Of a stretch of DNA of 64,000 nucleotides, positions 11,201 to 24,300 are shown piece by piece. The notes below the pieces were generated by a model that saw only the letters and a program-made list of their open reading frames with translations, was not told where the DNA came from and did no database searches. Origin of the DNA: Macrocystis pyrifera (taxonomy: Eukaryota; Sar; Phaeophyceae; Laminariales; Laminariaceae); contig JASSKH010000001.1 in NCBI GenBank assembly GCA_031763025.1, positions 12,627,102 through 12,691,101 of the forward strand. The letters are read 5' to 3'. Both the position numbers and the translations under genes were made by a program. The first letter of the stretch is position 1, and the number at the start of each line of letters is the position of its first letter.

Positions 11201-12401
11201 TTAGTAATAACGCCGTACATGTATTATATTAAGAGGACATAATACAATATGTACTTTTGGTACGTATTACAATTCACGTGAAGATATATCAATAACGAAT
11301 ACGAAGAGGCAACACGTCATACACGGATATCGTTAAGTATCCACACTAAAATATTGTTGACAACGCAAACCGCAATGCAAGTACTCCCATTGCGACTGCC
11401 TTCCGACAAGGCGCAGTGTGAGCGTCTCAGTTGACCACTCAAAGCCATCGCCCGAAGAAAAACTTCCGGCAGAAACCGATGCAGTCAGAAACGTTTCCAT
11501 ATTAGCTTGCAACATACTACCATTACCTTTTGCTCGCTCATGAGAAGGTAGGGAGGACCTATCTATGGTCCCCCATTGCCTGTTATATTTCTGTGTACGT
11601 TCTGCGTTCGACATTTGTTGGCCTGGTTGAATAAGTACCAGACAGAAAGTGAACTCGGATATTTCAGGCTTAAAATGCAGTTTTTAGTTTTCCACAAGCC
11701 TTATCCCATCGTGGAGTGTTGATTACGTTGCGACGTAGGGAAGCCTTACGAGTCGCGCGAACATGCCAGATAGGTATGACTTTGGATGGAAGGGTGGCAA
11801 CATGGATCATAAAACAAAACTCGTAACAACTCCAAAATAATATTTCAGCAAGGCCGGTAATAGCGACAGACGGCCATGCATTTCTGCCGTAAACACCGAC
11901 ACACACATCAACAGCCGTGACTTGGAGCACTACTGTAGCTTCTACGTGGAGTGTGAGTCGACCTGTCCCCCCAAAATACTCTTCGTAAGCGGGTGGACAT
12001 GATTGAATCGCTGGTGGTGTGGTGTCCGGCTGCTTGTTCTTTTCATGTTGGAAGGCGAACGCGTTTCGGCAGCTAAACGTTGTCCGCGACACGACTGCAG
12101 CTAGAAATGTCTGAAGATCTACGAGACTAGCTCTCAAGAGTAACGACGGGGTGCTGTCATGACGAAACACTAGTGGCAATAAAAGGTCCACCGAGAGCAC
12201 GTGTATGGTTCTCACCTGTTTAATATCTCCTTCCGTTGTTGTTCCCCTCTATTTGTCGGTTTGAAGACGGATTTTACACCTTTCTTTCGGACGAAGAAAT
12301 GCATATTTACACACTAAGAAACTGCAAGCACCACCGGCATGTTCGAATTCACGAATTCCATTTCATAAGTCATGTTTTAGGTAAGCCGGTGGTATTGTAG
12401 A
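8271..12401 (+). other. 3' tail of unit 1, no gene supported
   Basis: Parts of this tail, notably 8270-8330 and 8670-8950, are diverged-homologous to the regions after the other last exons (14927 on, 31722 on, 44464 on), and all of it is near-identical to 59869-64000. A 181-codon minus frame (11670-12215) is interrupted in copy 2 by one extra A near 63410, so I do not call it. I found no exon 1 or exon 2 copy here. Confidence 0.5.
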
Positions 12402-14905
12402 ACGCGATGCACGCTTATGTCGTCCTTTTTATTGCGAGGCCTGTCTTTCTGTTGGGGAAGCGACAATAATTAGGTTTTTGGAAAAATTCGGAATTCGGGA
12501 TAGATTGGAATCCTAACGAATACCCGGGTGTATTATTATCGCTTCCCCCTCGTGAACCCATACGAACGTTTGTCTTGCGAAACCAATGACTCACAAACTT
12601 GGAAGTTAATCTCAGAGGTACGAATCAAACACGATATAGTCTCTATGACTACCCCTAATATGCCTTTGATGCGACACCGCGTGAGGTACATCCTGAACCC
12701 GTGCTCGGTCCTACACACGCTATATTATCTAACGTTGACTCTGCGAGTGCGACCCTGACAACAAATATTCTTGAACAGGGTTTCTGTGTACACCATGGAT
12801 GCAATAGAGCCACTTCATTTGAATGGGTTACATACTGAAGCATGTTACGTTTGTGTGGCGCTGCTCGAATGCGGGAGATGACCGAGCTGGGGTAGCGAAT
12901 CGCACTGTGAGAAATAACCCTATCATACTTTCCTCAATACCGACACTGCAGTATTCAATCGCAAGGTGATAGCGATGTAATCTAAGGCGCTAGTGGGAGT
13001 AAGCTTGCCTTGGTGATAGTCCGAACACGCTTCGACGGCCTGCATAAATATATGGTTTAGAGCAACAGTTTTCTGAATCGCATGCGGCAGTTATTACTGG
13101 GTCGGTGCTTTCGCCTGGTTGTCCAACGTCAAAAGTGCGAATTATTCGACATTTAATAGTGTAAATTTGTACGATTTCATAGAAGCTGATGTTGGCTGTA
13201 ATACAGACGACATTACTCCAGGATTGTGCAGACGTTCCTCCGGGAATCTGCTGAACTTTGGTTTGTACACATGCATGGTATGATTTCATATACGTCAAAC
13301 ACACGGAGAACAGTCTACGACACAAAGCAGGCATCCCATGGTTGGTCCAATGTGTCCGTGCGTTTGTTAACTGAAATGTGGCGCAGTGCTGCGTGAAGCG
13401 GAAACCGATCCGTACCGCAAGGCAGCGCACGAAACCTATTTCCGACATAGACTGCTTCTACTTGACGTGCCCCAGCCAAGGTGTGGTAAACAGGCGAGGT
13501 CCGTGGTATTTCATGCCCTTACATCTTCTAAATATCCTGTACGAAGGTCAGGGTGCGCAATAGCGAAGCAGACACCATATTTTTTAGACCAATGGAAAAA
13601 AAAGGATGGAACGCGGAAGGACACGTTGATCAGAACACACCGATTAAACCGAACTCAACCAGGTTTCATATAGTTCATCTGTAAAGGAAATGGACGGTAT
13701 TGTGTGGCGTCTGGCAATCTCATCCAAGTCATCATCTGAGTTGAAGATAAATAAATTTAGGAGGGGAAACAAAAACGTGTTACTTATACGAAGAATAATA
13801 TTACGTCATCGACAGACTAGTCGTTGCAGGTGGTGAAGCGCTTACATAAAAGATTAGTCTAACGTGGGTTGTTAGAGGGATGGCCCTGTGCTGTAACAAT
13901 ATAGTAGCCTGTTGTACCTCTCAGGCCAACACTGCACCAAGTTCAATATTGAACCACAACACATCTAACGTTCAACACACATTCCTTTAGCAACTGACTC
14001 AGCTTCCAATATCGTTTGAGAAACAATCGTTCCCCAGATAGAACCAGCTTGTGCCTGCGGTGGACTTTGTGTTTCTGGTCAGCTGGTACACCACCAGGTC
14101 GAACCACATTGAGTACCGATCACTACTTTTAGGTCTTCCTCTGTACCAATCAATAGCTAAACGCTTATTATGTCGTACTTGGAAAACAGAGTCCAGAATA
14201 GATTACCCGGTACATATTTCCCGCCTCACAGAGGTTTCCTGACTAGTATGTAAGGCTGTAACTAATCTCCATTCCTTTGCGGAAACAATAAATTCCAACT
14301 TCCCGCCCTCGCCTTGGTCACAAATTGCCTTGTTCAAGGAACAGTTGTGAGGCGTATGAAGGTAGACATGCAAAGGTCGTGGTGTTCTCTTCCTCGACAA
14401 ATACTTCTATGGTTCCGCTTTGTCGAGGCCGCGGAGATAAAACCGATGTTGAAACCCTTGGGCTCAAATGCCGAGTTTGGTCTCGCTGACCCGACGGACG
14501 CCGGATATATATTGGTGTTCATGCACACCTTACCCGCCGAGCCAGCAGCCCGCACCGACTGCTAGCTCAGCACGTTCGGTGGCTCCGAAACATACACGGT
14601 AGCATGTACTTGTCGCTCTTTGAGCACTGAAACTACGATTGGACGATAGTTTCTTTCTAGTATACATTTATCGATACTTGTGCGCACTACCATTGACAGT
14701 TTTCCTCCCACGTCAGCCGAGACAATGCTCCCAAGTACGGCCCGTCTGGCCGTGGGGAGAGAGTACTCTTACTCCATCGATCCAAAAATTACTGATCCCT
14801 GTGCCCGATGTTAATTACGATTGGGTCTGCCCCTGTTTGGCTGTCGATATAGTTACACAACGATTTTCCCCTGAACAATTTCACCAACCCTACTACACTG
14901 CTCAG
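12402..14905 (+). other. Truncated array unit upstream of orphan exon E
   Basis: From about 13950 onward this aligns with the intron-2 sequence of copy D: 13957-13985 with about 43092-43120, and 14280-14570 with about 43790-44060. It ends at the orphan last exon. The part before 13950 has no confident counterpart, and no exon 1 or exon 2 was found, so the 5' half of this unit appears to be missing. A 152-codon minus frame (12990-13448) is within chance length. Confidence 0.45.
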
Positions 14906-14926
14906 GTACAGCTATGGGTGGAACTA
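14906..14926 (+). pseudogene. Orphan last exon (copy E) of the discoidin-like gene family
   Basis: After a GCTCAG acceptor, the sequence encodes VQLWVE followed by CTA instead of a stop codon, so the frame would run on as LRLQSFFQGL. The upstream and downstream flanks are homologous to those of the other last exons, most closely to D, which carries the same stop loss. Without exons 1 and 2 it cannot make the protein. Confidence 0.75.
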
Positions 14927-17900
14927 CGCCTCCAAAGTTTCTTTCAGGGCCTTCACATCGCTACGCTGAGAAATATATATGTGATACGTTTGTTATTGTA
15001 TTTTGATGGGTTGTATCCCTCAAACAGTGTGCTGACATACTAAGAGGGTCACGTACACTAGTTTTGCTTTTTGTGTGCGAATCTCGCCCACGTTCTGTCC
15101 ATGGAGGGGTTACGCACAACGGGCACAATTACTTGTGTAACGTCGGTTTTACCAACTGATTCGCTTTTTTGTGTGTGACCTTGGCGAACAGTGTTGTGGA
15201 GTGGTCATCCGCCGAAAGGCTTCGATATCAACAAAACAGCAACACAATTTTGGCGTCGATTGCACGTTTACAAGGGGAAGACATTGTATCATCACGGCCG
15301 CAACGGGACTACTGACCGCAACTTAAAGGTTGTCAGTTCGAGCTGATGCATCCAGAGCATGGCTCAGAGCAAATAAAATAATATGTTTGTGCAACTGTGG
15401 CTAACGGAATACAGGTAGATAGTTATCAATCGAACAAGGCTTGACGTACCGATGCATGGATGGGTGTTTTGTACCGGTATATACCGAGGCAGTGTCGGTC
15501 GCACAGAGGCGAAAAGGTCGCTGTAGAGTGAGCACGCGCATTGTCCTCCTCGCCGTAAAAGGCGCACCGCTTGGAAAATGATCGGATAACGTCGACTACA
15601 TCAGGATAACGTTGTCCGTATAAGGGGCTCAAACTAAGCATCGATAACCTCGCGCCTACACGCATCCGTTGGAGCGGCCTCGTCCGTACTCATACATTGG
15701 TGCCTGAGCAACACGGTCTGCCACCATTAACCCATAAGCACCATTTTCGTCTGCTTTGTTGGTTCAACTGATTTCTGTTGCTGTGAATTCAGGTGTTCAA
15801 ACGCTATTCGCATGTTTACTATTCGGGGTTGTGAACAATAATCGCGGCCTTTCCCACGCCCACCTACTGCAAAGGGACAAGTCGGGTACGTCACGTGCCT
15901 TGTTTTCCTCGAAATCTCAACGGTTGGTTATTATATCAATACCATGTGCGTGATCTTGTTTGTCGCGATCCTTATAACTGAGACGACATGGCCTCTGTCG
16001 GCGGTGCAAAGATCATTTGGTACTTCATGATTAAGCACCGAGGGTCGTCGTTTCGTTTGTGTACTCGCCCCGAGTCTGAGGCCAATGTAGATAACACAAA
16101 AGTGAAAATAGCACTAGAGCTCTGAGTACTATCGGTCCTGACCGAAGGACCTTCGTCATACCTGGTATTCGTTTAGCACTGAGACATGGGAAATAGAGCG
16201 TTGTACTGTTAATACCATGCTGTCACTTCTTTTCGCGCAACACTGAAAATATGCAGACAGAAGAGCACACACACTGTCAAATCTGTGCAGCAGACGTATT
16301 CATATGTCTTTTTTTTCACTCACAAGCTTTGACGCTTCCATCACACATAAGCGTGAAAAGGTCGTGACATGCTCCCACCGATATCATTGGTCGTCATACA
16401 CGGGGCTCTGTACTATGGTACATAAATGGTGTATACCGCTTTATATAGTCATGCTGCTGTGGTGCGAGAAGAGGGATGATACTCCTTTTACATTTTCCAT
16501 GGGTATTGTAAAGGTCAAGTTCCTCTACTGACTACCTTAGTTGCATCAGGGGAGCGTATAGGGATATTGACGTAGATATCAACACACACGAAGTATGTTG
16601 TTATGCAGACACTTTGGACGATATTACTGAGTACCGGTGTTCACGACGCGGGGTATTTAAATATGCGATCAGTCTCCAGTTTGTTCCATTGTCGGTGTAC
16701 TCTATATCCAATAGATCATTGTCCCTGTCGATGATTGAAACGTTGCCCGAACACGATGTCGAGAACGATCCTTCATAATGCGTTGTTGACTACTGTCGTG
16801 CAACAGCTCGGATGGTCATGACTGCCTCGCAGATCTTGTTCACTTCTTCTCCTCTCGACTGCCTTCGGCTTCGTTTGAACATCACATGGTATCAATTTTG
16901 TATCGTTTCACTTTTCGATAGACACCTGTGCGCTGCTGTTTCAAATATAATTGTCTCCATCACAGGTGCTCTCCCCAGACGCTTTGGGCAACCTTTGCAT
17001 CAGTCTTTACAGAGGCCGTGCTTCGATACGCATCATTGATTTCAACAAACCGGTCAAACCGCCCCTAAAATGTCGCCCACCTGTGTACTCTATTCGACCC
17101 CGAAAAGGGATACCTAGCACCCCGTAATGAAGCCGAGATGGGTTAGACTCGCCATGCAGCAGAGGACGCGAAGAGTGGAGTCTCTTACTGAGCCAGCAGT
17201 CTCCATTATTCTTGGTCACCTAATATCTGCCAGGGATCACCTTAGCTACATAGTCACCAGGTAAATTTATGTTCATGCCATGTGTTTCGATAGATCTGTT
17301 TCGCTGCTAGGTCAGCAGGTTACATGCACCTAATTCCGCGGCTGGGCCGATTCGTCGGCAGGGAAATCCACTGGAAGCTGGTTAAGCCCAATGTTCCCAT
17401 GCTACAAAGACGGGCTGTACGACTGTCAGTCACGAAGGTGAGGGACGTGTTTCATTACGACCAGCGCATATCAGTTTTGACGGAGTATCGACTGAGCTTA
17501 GCTGCCTTCGAGAGAATATGTGTGCACTATGTTGAGCCTGTAGATCATACCTGTTTAAGATCATTTTCCGTTCACAGACAGATACTGCCACATACAGTTC
17601 CGTTGCTCGACGAAGATGGAAGTACGTCTTGTAGAACCATTGCCTATCTACCCCAGTCACGGAATATAGAGTGCAGTAGGCTTGGGTCTTTCCGTTTTCC
17701 ACTTACGATACGCCTGTAGAGAAAGACGTGAGTCTCCGGGAATATGTTCACATTTCCATCTACAACCTTACCCCATGTACGATTATTTAAACAGCTCGGA
17801 TTGCTTGGAACCTAGAGGAAGATAGACACATACATTTTCAGGTGTACGTAGGCAGGCAGTTAAGACACGCTTCTACAACAATCGACAGTGCAAGGGGCAT

Positions 17901-18060
17901 ATTGACATGGGTTCACACTGGAATGATTGGTCGGAGCAAGGTTACATACCTTGGGCATGGAGATGCTCGCATACGTGGGGTATTAGATGCGGCAATTATA
18001 TACGTCTCAATTATATGTATACTATGATGATAAAAGAGAAGCACAACATGCGCAACAATC
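14927..18060 (+). other. 3' tail of unit E, no gene supported
   Basis: This is diverged-homologous to the tails after C (31722-35080) and D (44464-48200). For example 17316-17430 matches 46840-46945, including the phrase CTACAAAGACG.GC.GTACG, and 17880-18010 matches 34150-34290 and 47440-47590. Open frames of up to 134 codons occur but are not consistent between paralogous tails. Confidence 0.5.
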
Positions 18061-18077
18061 TGGATGGGGCCACTAAT

Positions 18078-18354
18078 CGGCGCAGGAAGTATCATCCAAT
18101 CCACTACATATATAAATGATCCACGGGAGAGACCAGAATACCCCAGTAAAAATGGTGATCTATTCGATGGGCTCAAAATTGTCCAAAATATTGGAATCGT
18201 CGATTATATCGAAATGTCTCGAAATTTGTATCGCAGCGAGATCACTTCTTCGTTTCGCTTCCGAGATGCCTCGAGCCCGGCGCAGGAGGCCTCATCCAAT
18301 CAAATACTTACATTTAATGATCCACGGTAGAGAGACAGAATACCAACAGGAAAA
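18078..18354 (+). repeat. Imperfect ~75-bp direct repeat, 200-bp period
   Basis: A segment starting CGGCGCAGGA (18078-18151) recurs with mismatches at 18278-18354; both contain AATGATCCACGG and an AGAC-AGAATACC stretch. It marks a local duplication at the left edge of the upstream block of unit B. Confidence 0.6.
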
Positions 18355-18360
18355 CGTACA

Positions 18361-19080
18361 CTGGTAGCACATTACCCATAATACAGTTTGGCATACCCAT
18401 TTAAATCCTAAAACAAATGGTCCATTGTGTACAAAGGCACGATAAACATGCCCGCACGTCTGATAGTTTAATATATTTGTGAGCGAGGGCATAAAACGAG
18501 GACACTTAGATTATGTCCGCGAGAGTGCGCCCCGAACCGACCCAGCGACACCACCCTCATAAAAGTTGTCAAAACCAAACCAAAACAACCACAAAAGTGG
18601 CGACAAGGGCTACGATATCACCGCAACAGTGGCATAGGCCGAGCAGACCATCGGCACACCGATGACATCAGATCATAATTGATACCAATGACATCAACGC
18701 ATGAGTGGTACCAATTACATCAGAACGCCTAATTTGTGCAGCTAGGACGGCGGTACGGCCGATGAAGCAAGTCTACTAACCCAGACCTGATTTGAGCTCT
18801 TTGGCTACTGCTACCAAACTGCCACATTGACCTACAGAAGTTTCTGCTAAAAAAAGAGGGTATAGTTGCAAAGGGGATATGAAAACAGTTGAGACCTTAC
18901 GATGAATGCACAAATCACATGGCCTAGCCAGTTTGTGAATAAAAGGATTGTGCAACACCATTGCGCTGCGAAGTTCCTCAGCTGAAGAGTAACCTTCGTT
19001 AGACACAGTCCAGACAACACATGTCAAGACCCCTTTCGTGGCACGCTTGCGGTGGTTGAAATTTAGTGTTGAGTATATGA
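18361..19080 (+). repeat. Diverged upstream block of unit B
   Basis: This aligns with 970-1540 of unit 1: both carry AACCCAGAC, then GGCTAC.GC, then CAAA.CC.C.GGCCTAG. It includes a short run of degenerate repeats (TGACATCA spaced by about 25-30 bp, 18660-18730). No gene is supported. Confidence 0.55.
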
Positions 19081-19461
19081 ATGATCATTGCATTATATAT
19101 CTTGTTTAAGAGTATCCTACTTCGTTTTTATAGAACCCCCTGGCTTAATCTAGGAAATTGGTGGCGCAGGGTAGACGTTTGATTTTTACGAAAACACCGC
19201 GAAACCTCATCCACCATAAGGCGTAGTTTTGTGTACGTCAATATAAACGCCCATGCATGCGCGCACAAGGGGTACTGGCCCTCCCTGTTCCAAGTGCTCC
19301 GGACGTCGGGCATGAAAACAGTAGGGGTCAATCCACGGGCTGGACGAGCATGCTGTTTCCACCCGCTGGTATGGCAAAACACGAAAAGGGACTGAATCAA
19401 CGGCAATCCACATTGCGTGTGCTTGTGATACTACTACCCACCACGTATTACCCAAACTCCA
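19081..19461 (+). other. Diverged counterpart of 2040-2240, no gene called
   Basis: The stretch 19290-19450 matches unit 1 (HENSR.Q.TGWT frame) and also, more weakly, 36380-36540 in unit D. The phrase TTATAGAACCCCCT at 19129 recurs at 36033. The open frame ends just after the SINE-like insertion begins. Confidence 0.4.
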
Positions 19462-19793
19462 CGTCCCCGGCGGCTTGGTAGGTGGTCCGCGTGCCTGTCA
19501 AGATCAATTTCGTGGGTTCAAGTCTCACCGAGAGCATGCTCATAGGGACTTTTTCTTGCATAAAAAATTGATTAGCGGAAAGCGCGAGAGCGTGAGTTAG
19601 CTACATTCGATGAAATCGACGAGCAGTAGGAATGCTGAACCCTATGCGCGACAAACAATAAAGGTACGTATACCGGGGGGGAGAAGGGACGACACCTGTG
19701 ACCACGGCTTGTCCAGAAGATCGTCGAGGGTAAAACCTCCTACGAGTGGGCTGGAAAGTAGAAGTGATGAAGAAAAAAAGAAAAAAAAAAAAA
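19462..19793 (+). mobile_element. SINE-like element, plus-strand copy
   Basis: The first ~70 nt are tRNA-like: an A-box-like CGGCTTGGTAGGTGG at 19471-19485 and a B-box-like GGTTCAAGTCT at 19515-19525, with flanking bases able to form a T stem (GTGGG/CTCAC). The body ends in an A-rich tail (19771-19793). The element matches the minus-strand copy at 49312-49629 along its length, while the flanks are unrelated. There is no open frame, as expected for a SINE. The target-site duplication is not clear. A decayed tRNA pseudogene alone would not explain the shared 260-bp body. Confidence 0.72.
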
Positions 19794-20667
19794 CACATTA
19801 ATTACGTTCCTTAGGATAAAACAACAGTCGTAATTTAATGGGTCCGGTGCCACAGCAATATTTTATCCTCTTCACAATTTTTTCGAGTTCTTACCAAGTA
19901 TATTTATTCAACTAGAGATATACCAAACATTCACCAACCCTAATTATGACGTATAGGCCGACGCCAATGTGCATTAAGCATACGACCGAGGCCGAAACAT
20001 ATTGCACTGCATTCGAAGTATTTGGATCGCAACATACGTGCAAGGTGAGCATGACAAACATCACGTCGCCATGCATACTACACTTCATAATAGTTGAAGG
20101 CGTGATCAACACATCAGTGCTTGCACTACACATGGAGGGGATGGTGACGCAAACATTCACGGAGGTGTGCGGAAAGTACTACGAACAGGCTTCATATATG
20201 TGTATATATAATCAAAACCAACAGCTGTGATATCGAGGAGTTCGTCGAAACTCACACTTTCAGCTTTCTGTGTCGTACTTTGATCGGACATACTATGGGC
20301 TTGATAGGTCCTCACCCGAAGGGGACGCAGTCTGTACTTGTGGAAGAAACAAAATATGCTTGAGGAATTAAAGATGTGGGTGTGCCTTTTGTTGGGAAAA
20401 CACAAACCCACTAATACCATCATCACCATTACTACCGAGCAGAAGTAAAAATTATGGATATGTGTCTATGTTTACGAGTTCGAGGTGCTTGGCTAGAGGG
20501 CATTCTTAGTTGAAAAAACGAGACATTTACTAACGGTTGTTCCGTTTGTGAGGAAGGAGTAGGCAACATGTTGTACACGAAGGGTTGGTATTGTGTCAAA
20601 AAAAGATGATGTGTGCTCGAGCTCACCTTTGTTTCTTATACCGAAACGACAACTGGCGCTCAAAGCT
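19794..20667 (+). other. 5' flank of unit B
   Basis: Apart from the conserved block at 19955-20179, this holds only diverged flank matching about 2270-3250 of unit 1. No gene is supported. Confidence 0.4.
19955..20179 (+). other. Conserved 75-codon block, copy in unit B
   Basis: It has exactly the length and frame of the copy at 2416-2640; the plus frame runs RPTP...VCGKY and the minus frame is also open. It lies about 1.2 kb upstream of the B start codon. Coding status is unresolved. Confidence 0.45.
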
Positions 20668-20920
20668 CCCTTATACTATACCGAAAGGATAAATACCTTG
20701 CGAATCACTCGTAAACATCCGTGAACCGTCTTCCAGGACACCGGGCGTATCGTCCGTACCACACATGGCCACAAGAAGAACGATGGACCTGCACCCTTAT
20801 ACTATACCGAAAGGATAAATACCTTGCGAATCACTCGTAAACATCCGTGAACCGTCTTCCAGGACACCGGGCGTATCGTCCGTACCACACATGGCCACAA
20901 GAAGAACGATGGACCTGCAC
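20668..20920 (+). repeat. Exact 126-bp tandem duplication
   Basis: Two copies (20668-20793 and 20794-20919) appear base-identical, beginning CCCTTATACTATACCGAAAG. Units 1 and 5 have one diverged copy at the homologous place (about 3255-3400 and 55620-55740). It lies 0.5-0.7 kb upstream of the B start. Identity implies a very recent event or an assembly slip. Confidence 0.88.
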
Positions 20921-21036
20921 TATGTATTTCGTACAAGTCTGGATGGGGATCGACGAACCTTGAATCTATTTGGGCGTTACCTACTGCACTTCCGTTTCGG
21001 GCACAGGGCGTTGGATTTGGAGGCACATACATGCTT

Positions 21037-21058
21037 GCGGCGGGTGTGCCTCGTCACG
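21037..21058 (+). promoter_or_regulatory. Conserved upstream GC-rich element, gene B
   Basis: It is identical to the gene A element at 3552-3573 over all 22 bases and lies 359 bp before the ATG. Confidence 0.45.
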
Positions 21059-21242
21059 TTATGGACAATGACGACATGTAAGCAACATTTGTATTTGCGC
21101 TTGCTTCACTAGTTGGTCCGAACACGTTACAAGTGGCACTTGATCACCCGAAGATTCAGACAACTGCCACAATCTATTACCCCGAAAAAGGAAACCATCT
21201 AATCCGAGAGCTCATTGAGGCCCGGGTGTCACAATGCCATGC

Positions 21243-21395
21243 AAACGGAGTTGTGGTCGCTGAAACGTTGAACCCAAGTTTACCCACCGTCAGCAAGGAG
21301 CTCAGGGTGCCCATCTTCCCACTCCTCACTTCTCCCCTCCAAGCCATCTCCTCAAATACCTCGTACTACATTCTCCTACCCAAGGCTCTGTCATC
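21243..21395 (+). promoter_or_regulatory. Proximal promoter / 5' leader, gene B
   Basis: This region aligns closely with 3765-3917, including GTTGTGGTCGC, GTTTACCCACCG and the leader TCGTACTACATTCT followed by CTCTGTCATC before ATG. Confidence 0.5.
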
Positions 21396-24300
21396 ATGCG
21401 TGCTTTCGCTATCCTGGCCACCATTTACGCTGCCACAGTCGGCACCACCTCAGGTATGTCTTCAGAAGTAATAGCTCAGATACAATGAATGTGCTTACGT
21501 TAATACATCCAGCCGAGAAAAAAAATATATATGTATGTATAATATTTTCCACGTCTGTAGATGCGTACTGTTGTATGGGATCTGGGAGTGCGGAGAGGAC
21601 GCTGATACCGAACGCAGTTGAGAATATCAGTGTTATGTGTCAAGTAGTTCGTAAGCTCGACAGGTTTTATTGGCAGTGCGCGTCTTCACATCTTGAATGC
21701 GAAGTTAACCGTTTGCGGATGCGGTACATTCGTATGTTCCATGTTTGCCAAAAGTAAAGAATGTCGTACATCGTTTGGAGACATTATGTGTATTGTCAAG
21801 CCCCATAAATCCGAACCACTCAGAACTATTCATGAAACCGTTGAGTATATCGATGGCATCCAGTACGTGTACTCTTCGGCCCGTAACGAACAACTCGTCA
21901 GGTTAGTACTCATTAATACAGCATCTTGGATATACATTGACCTATCTGCTTGCAAGGATGGAACGAACGCGGAGTGTGTTCAACTATATTCGACGGACCA
22001 TTGTTTGGTGGTTTTCGGCTACCTTGGTATCGTTGGAGACGCGTGAAGAAGAATAGTCGCCGGTAGCGGTCGCAACGGCCACCTCAATCGCCTTCAAAAA
22101 CCATCCAATACTTCCGACGTAACTGCTAGAACCGGTGTGCGCGATATACGGAGAAACAAACGTGTGTGCTGACAATTCCCGCACGATCGATAATTTTGAC
22201 GAGTCCATCGATTTTATGAGCAAGTTATTCGCTCCTTGCTGGTTCAGTGCTTGATGTTTAGTGCGTGCCGAACGCGGATGGTAGGTTTGAGTGCACATCA
22301 TCGTGCACGGTAAAATGCGCATACATATGACTGACCTCTTCACGGGCAAACAAGAGGCACGCGAAGAGATTAATAGGAATCTAATCCACGACAAAAATTT
22401 CCCTCGAAACCCCGACCAGTGCAGACAGGGAAGGTTCGATTCAGCACGGACGAAAATACTTTTAATTCTCTGCCCCCATGCCGAACTACCCGTACCTTGT
22501 ACACTACCATCCCCATTTCAGCCCTGGTCGAGGCGGGTGACAGGACCTGGGTCGACGTGGATGCCAATGGTTACGACACCCGGACGTCAGGAAGTGGCTG
22601 CAGCCCGAAAGGCTGCGTGCCATACAACACCCGAGATAACGATATCTGGGCAAACTCTCGCTGGTCGTGCAAGGGGGAAATCCTCGATAGCTCTGATGAG
22701 GACGACGGGTGCTGCATCACGTATTACTTCGAGGTTGCCCAAGACCTCGTCAGCATGAGCATCGCCTTCCACAAGGGGGACGAGAACACGGACGCTAGAT
22801 GTGTTCGACAATGGCAAGCACCACAGCACCATCACGTCCAGCGGCAAGACGCTCGACTACCAGTACTTCAACCTTTACACCGACGAAACCAAGGACCTCA
22901 AGCTTTGCCTCGACGATCCTAGGTGGTACACGGACGTGTGGCTGAGCATCACCGAGGTGCGTCAGGGTATAATAACGGCATAATGTTAAGGAAATTTCCT
23001 AGATGTTGCTTAGATCATTTCACGGACTAAAACAACGTCCTGGCATGGTTATTAAATTACTTTCAGTAAAAATATACATATATATATTTAGGTAGAGGGT
23101 AAATTCCGTCAAAGTTTAACGTTTAGACTGCACTAAAACAGTTGGACTGACCGCGTACCTGAAGGCACCAAGTGGTTTAACCATAAGCATGAGCATGGTG
23201 TTCACAAGGTCTTGTTTACTGTTTTAAACCAGGCTTCAAGTCACAGGTAGGTATGTGGAATCCTTGCCTAAGTGCAATCGTATGCATACCACTGAAATGG
23301 TAAAGCGATACGAGTACGCCGTTTAAGTGGGAAAGACTCTTGTCTGTCCTGGGCAGGGCATCATTCCAAACAGTAATACCTACGAAAGGTTGTCTTATGT
23401 ATTTCAATACAACCCTTGTCAGCACATACAGCGGACGAGAACACCGTCAAAGAAGTATCCATATGCACGAATGGTACCGATGCAATCTAGCTTGAATACA
23501 AGTTTCGGCGGTGGTCTAATGGAGTCGTTCATTAATGCACCAAGCATACCCAGGTGCCTCACAAAAGAGAGTCGATAGGCAATGTATGCCTCTTTATCGA
23601 TTACGTAGTTGTAAATGCCTCAGCGACTGCCAGGTACACAGCTCTGTCTCGGGCAAGTTTTATATAGCATCTAACGCTGTTAGTACCCCTGCCAGTAAAG
23701 TGAAGGTTTCCGTCGTGGTGTGGAAAGTCTACTGGGACCACGGGGCTGTACGTTTCCTTAGCTATGCTATAATTAACGATCCTTGTGTGTTAGTTATATT
23801 CCACCGTGCACGCTGGAGATATTGAGATGTAATATGATGCTGATGTCCTGAATACTACTGTAGTATGTGGCGATGAAAATTGCCCTGGCAATATTTTCTG
23901 ACCTCCAGGCCAGTGTTGTTCGTCTGGGGGAATAATAGGTATGTTTCGATGACATCTATGCATTTTGTGTTGATGAGTTGTCCTTCTAGGTGTGAAACAA
24001 AACCTACACTCGGGCAAAAATTCTTCGGCGAAGCACTAACCTAGTTTGATACAGATTGATCACCACCATTGTGAAACTCAATAGATTTATAGTACTGGCA
24101 AACCGTTTCGAAAGAGCCGTGGGCAACACTAGCGGATTGTCCTCATACACGTTCAACCGAGGCTACACAAATTTCTCCCAACGCACCACAGCAGAAGTGC
24201 ACCTGTGGCGATAAGACACGGCATATATATTTACCCCGTCGGTTGATTCGCCGGTCGTTGGCTAAGAGGACGTGTTGTATATCTATCGAATGCGTTCATT

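Larger units (their letters stand above)
1..12401 (+). repeat. Segmental duplication, copy 1 (pairs with 49989-64000)
   Basis: Nearly every stretch compared by eye matches 49989-64000 at roughly 98-99% identity. The offset is 49985 bp at the left, 52356 bp at exon 1 and 51598 bp at exon 3. The offset changes at three places: a 2383-bp difference near position 1990, a 763-bp insertion at 4094-4856 here, and small indels. Position 1 corresponds to 49989, and copy 2 continues leftward from there, so copy 1 probably begins outside the window. Position 12401 pairs with the last base of the window, so the right limit is not visible. It contains complete gene copy A. Confidence 0.93.

Noticed and set aside
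11670..12215. 181-codon minus-strand open frame
   Set aside because: In the near-identical copy 2 a one-base indel near 63410 changes the frame, and no domain is recognisable.
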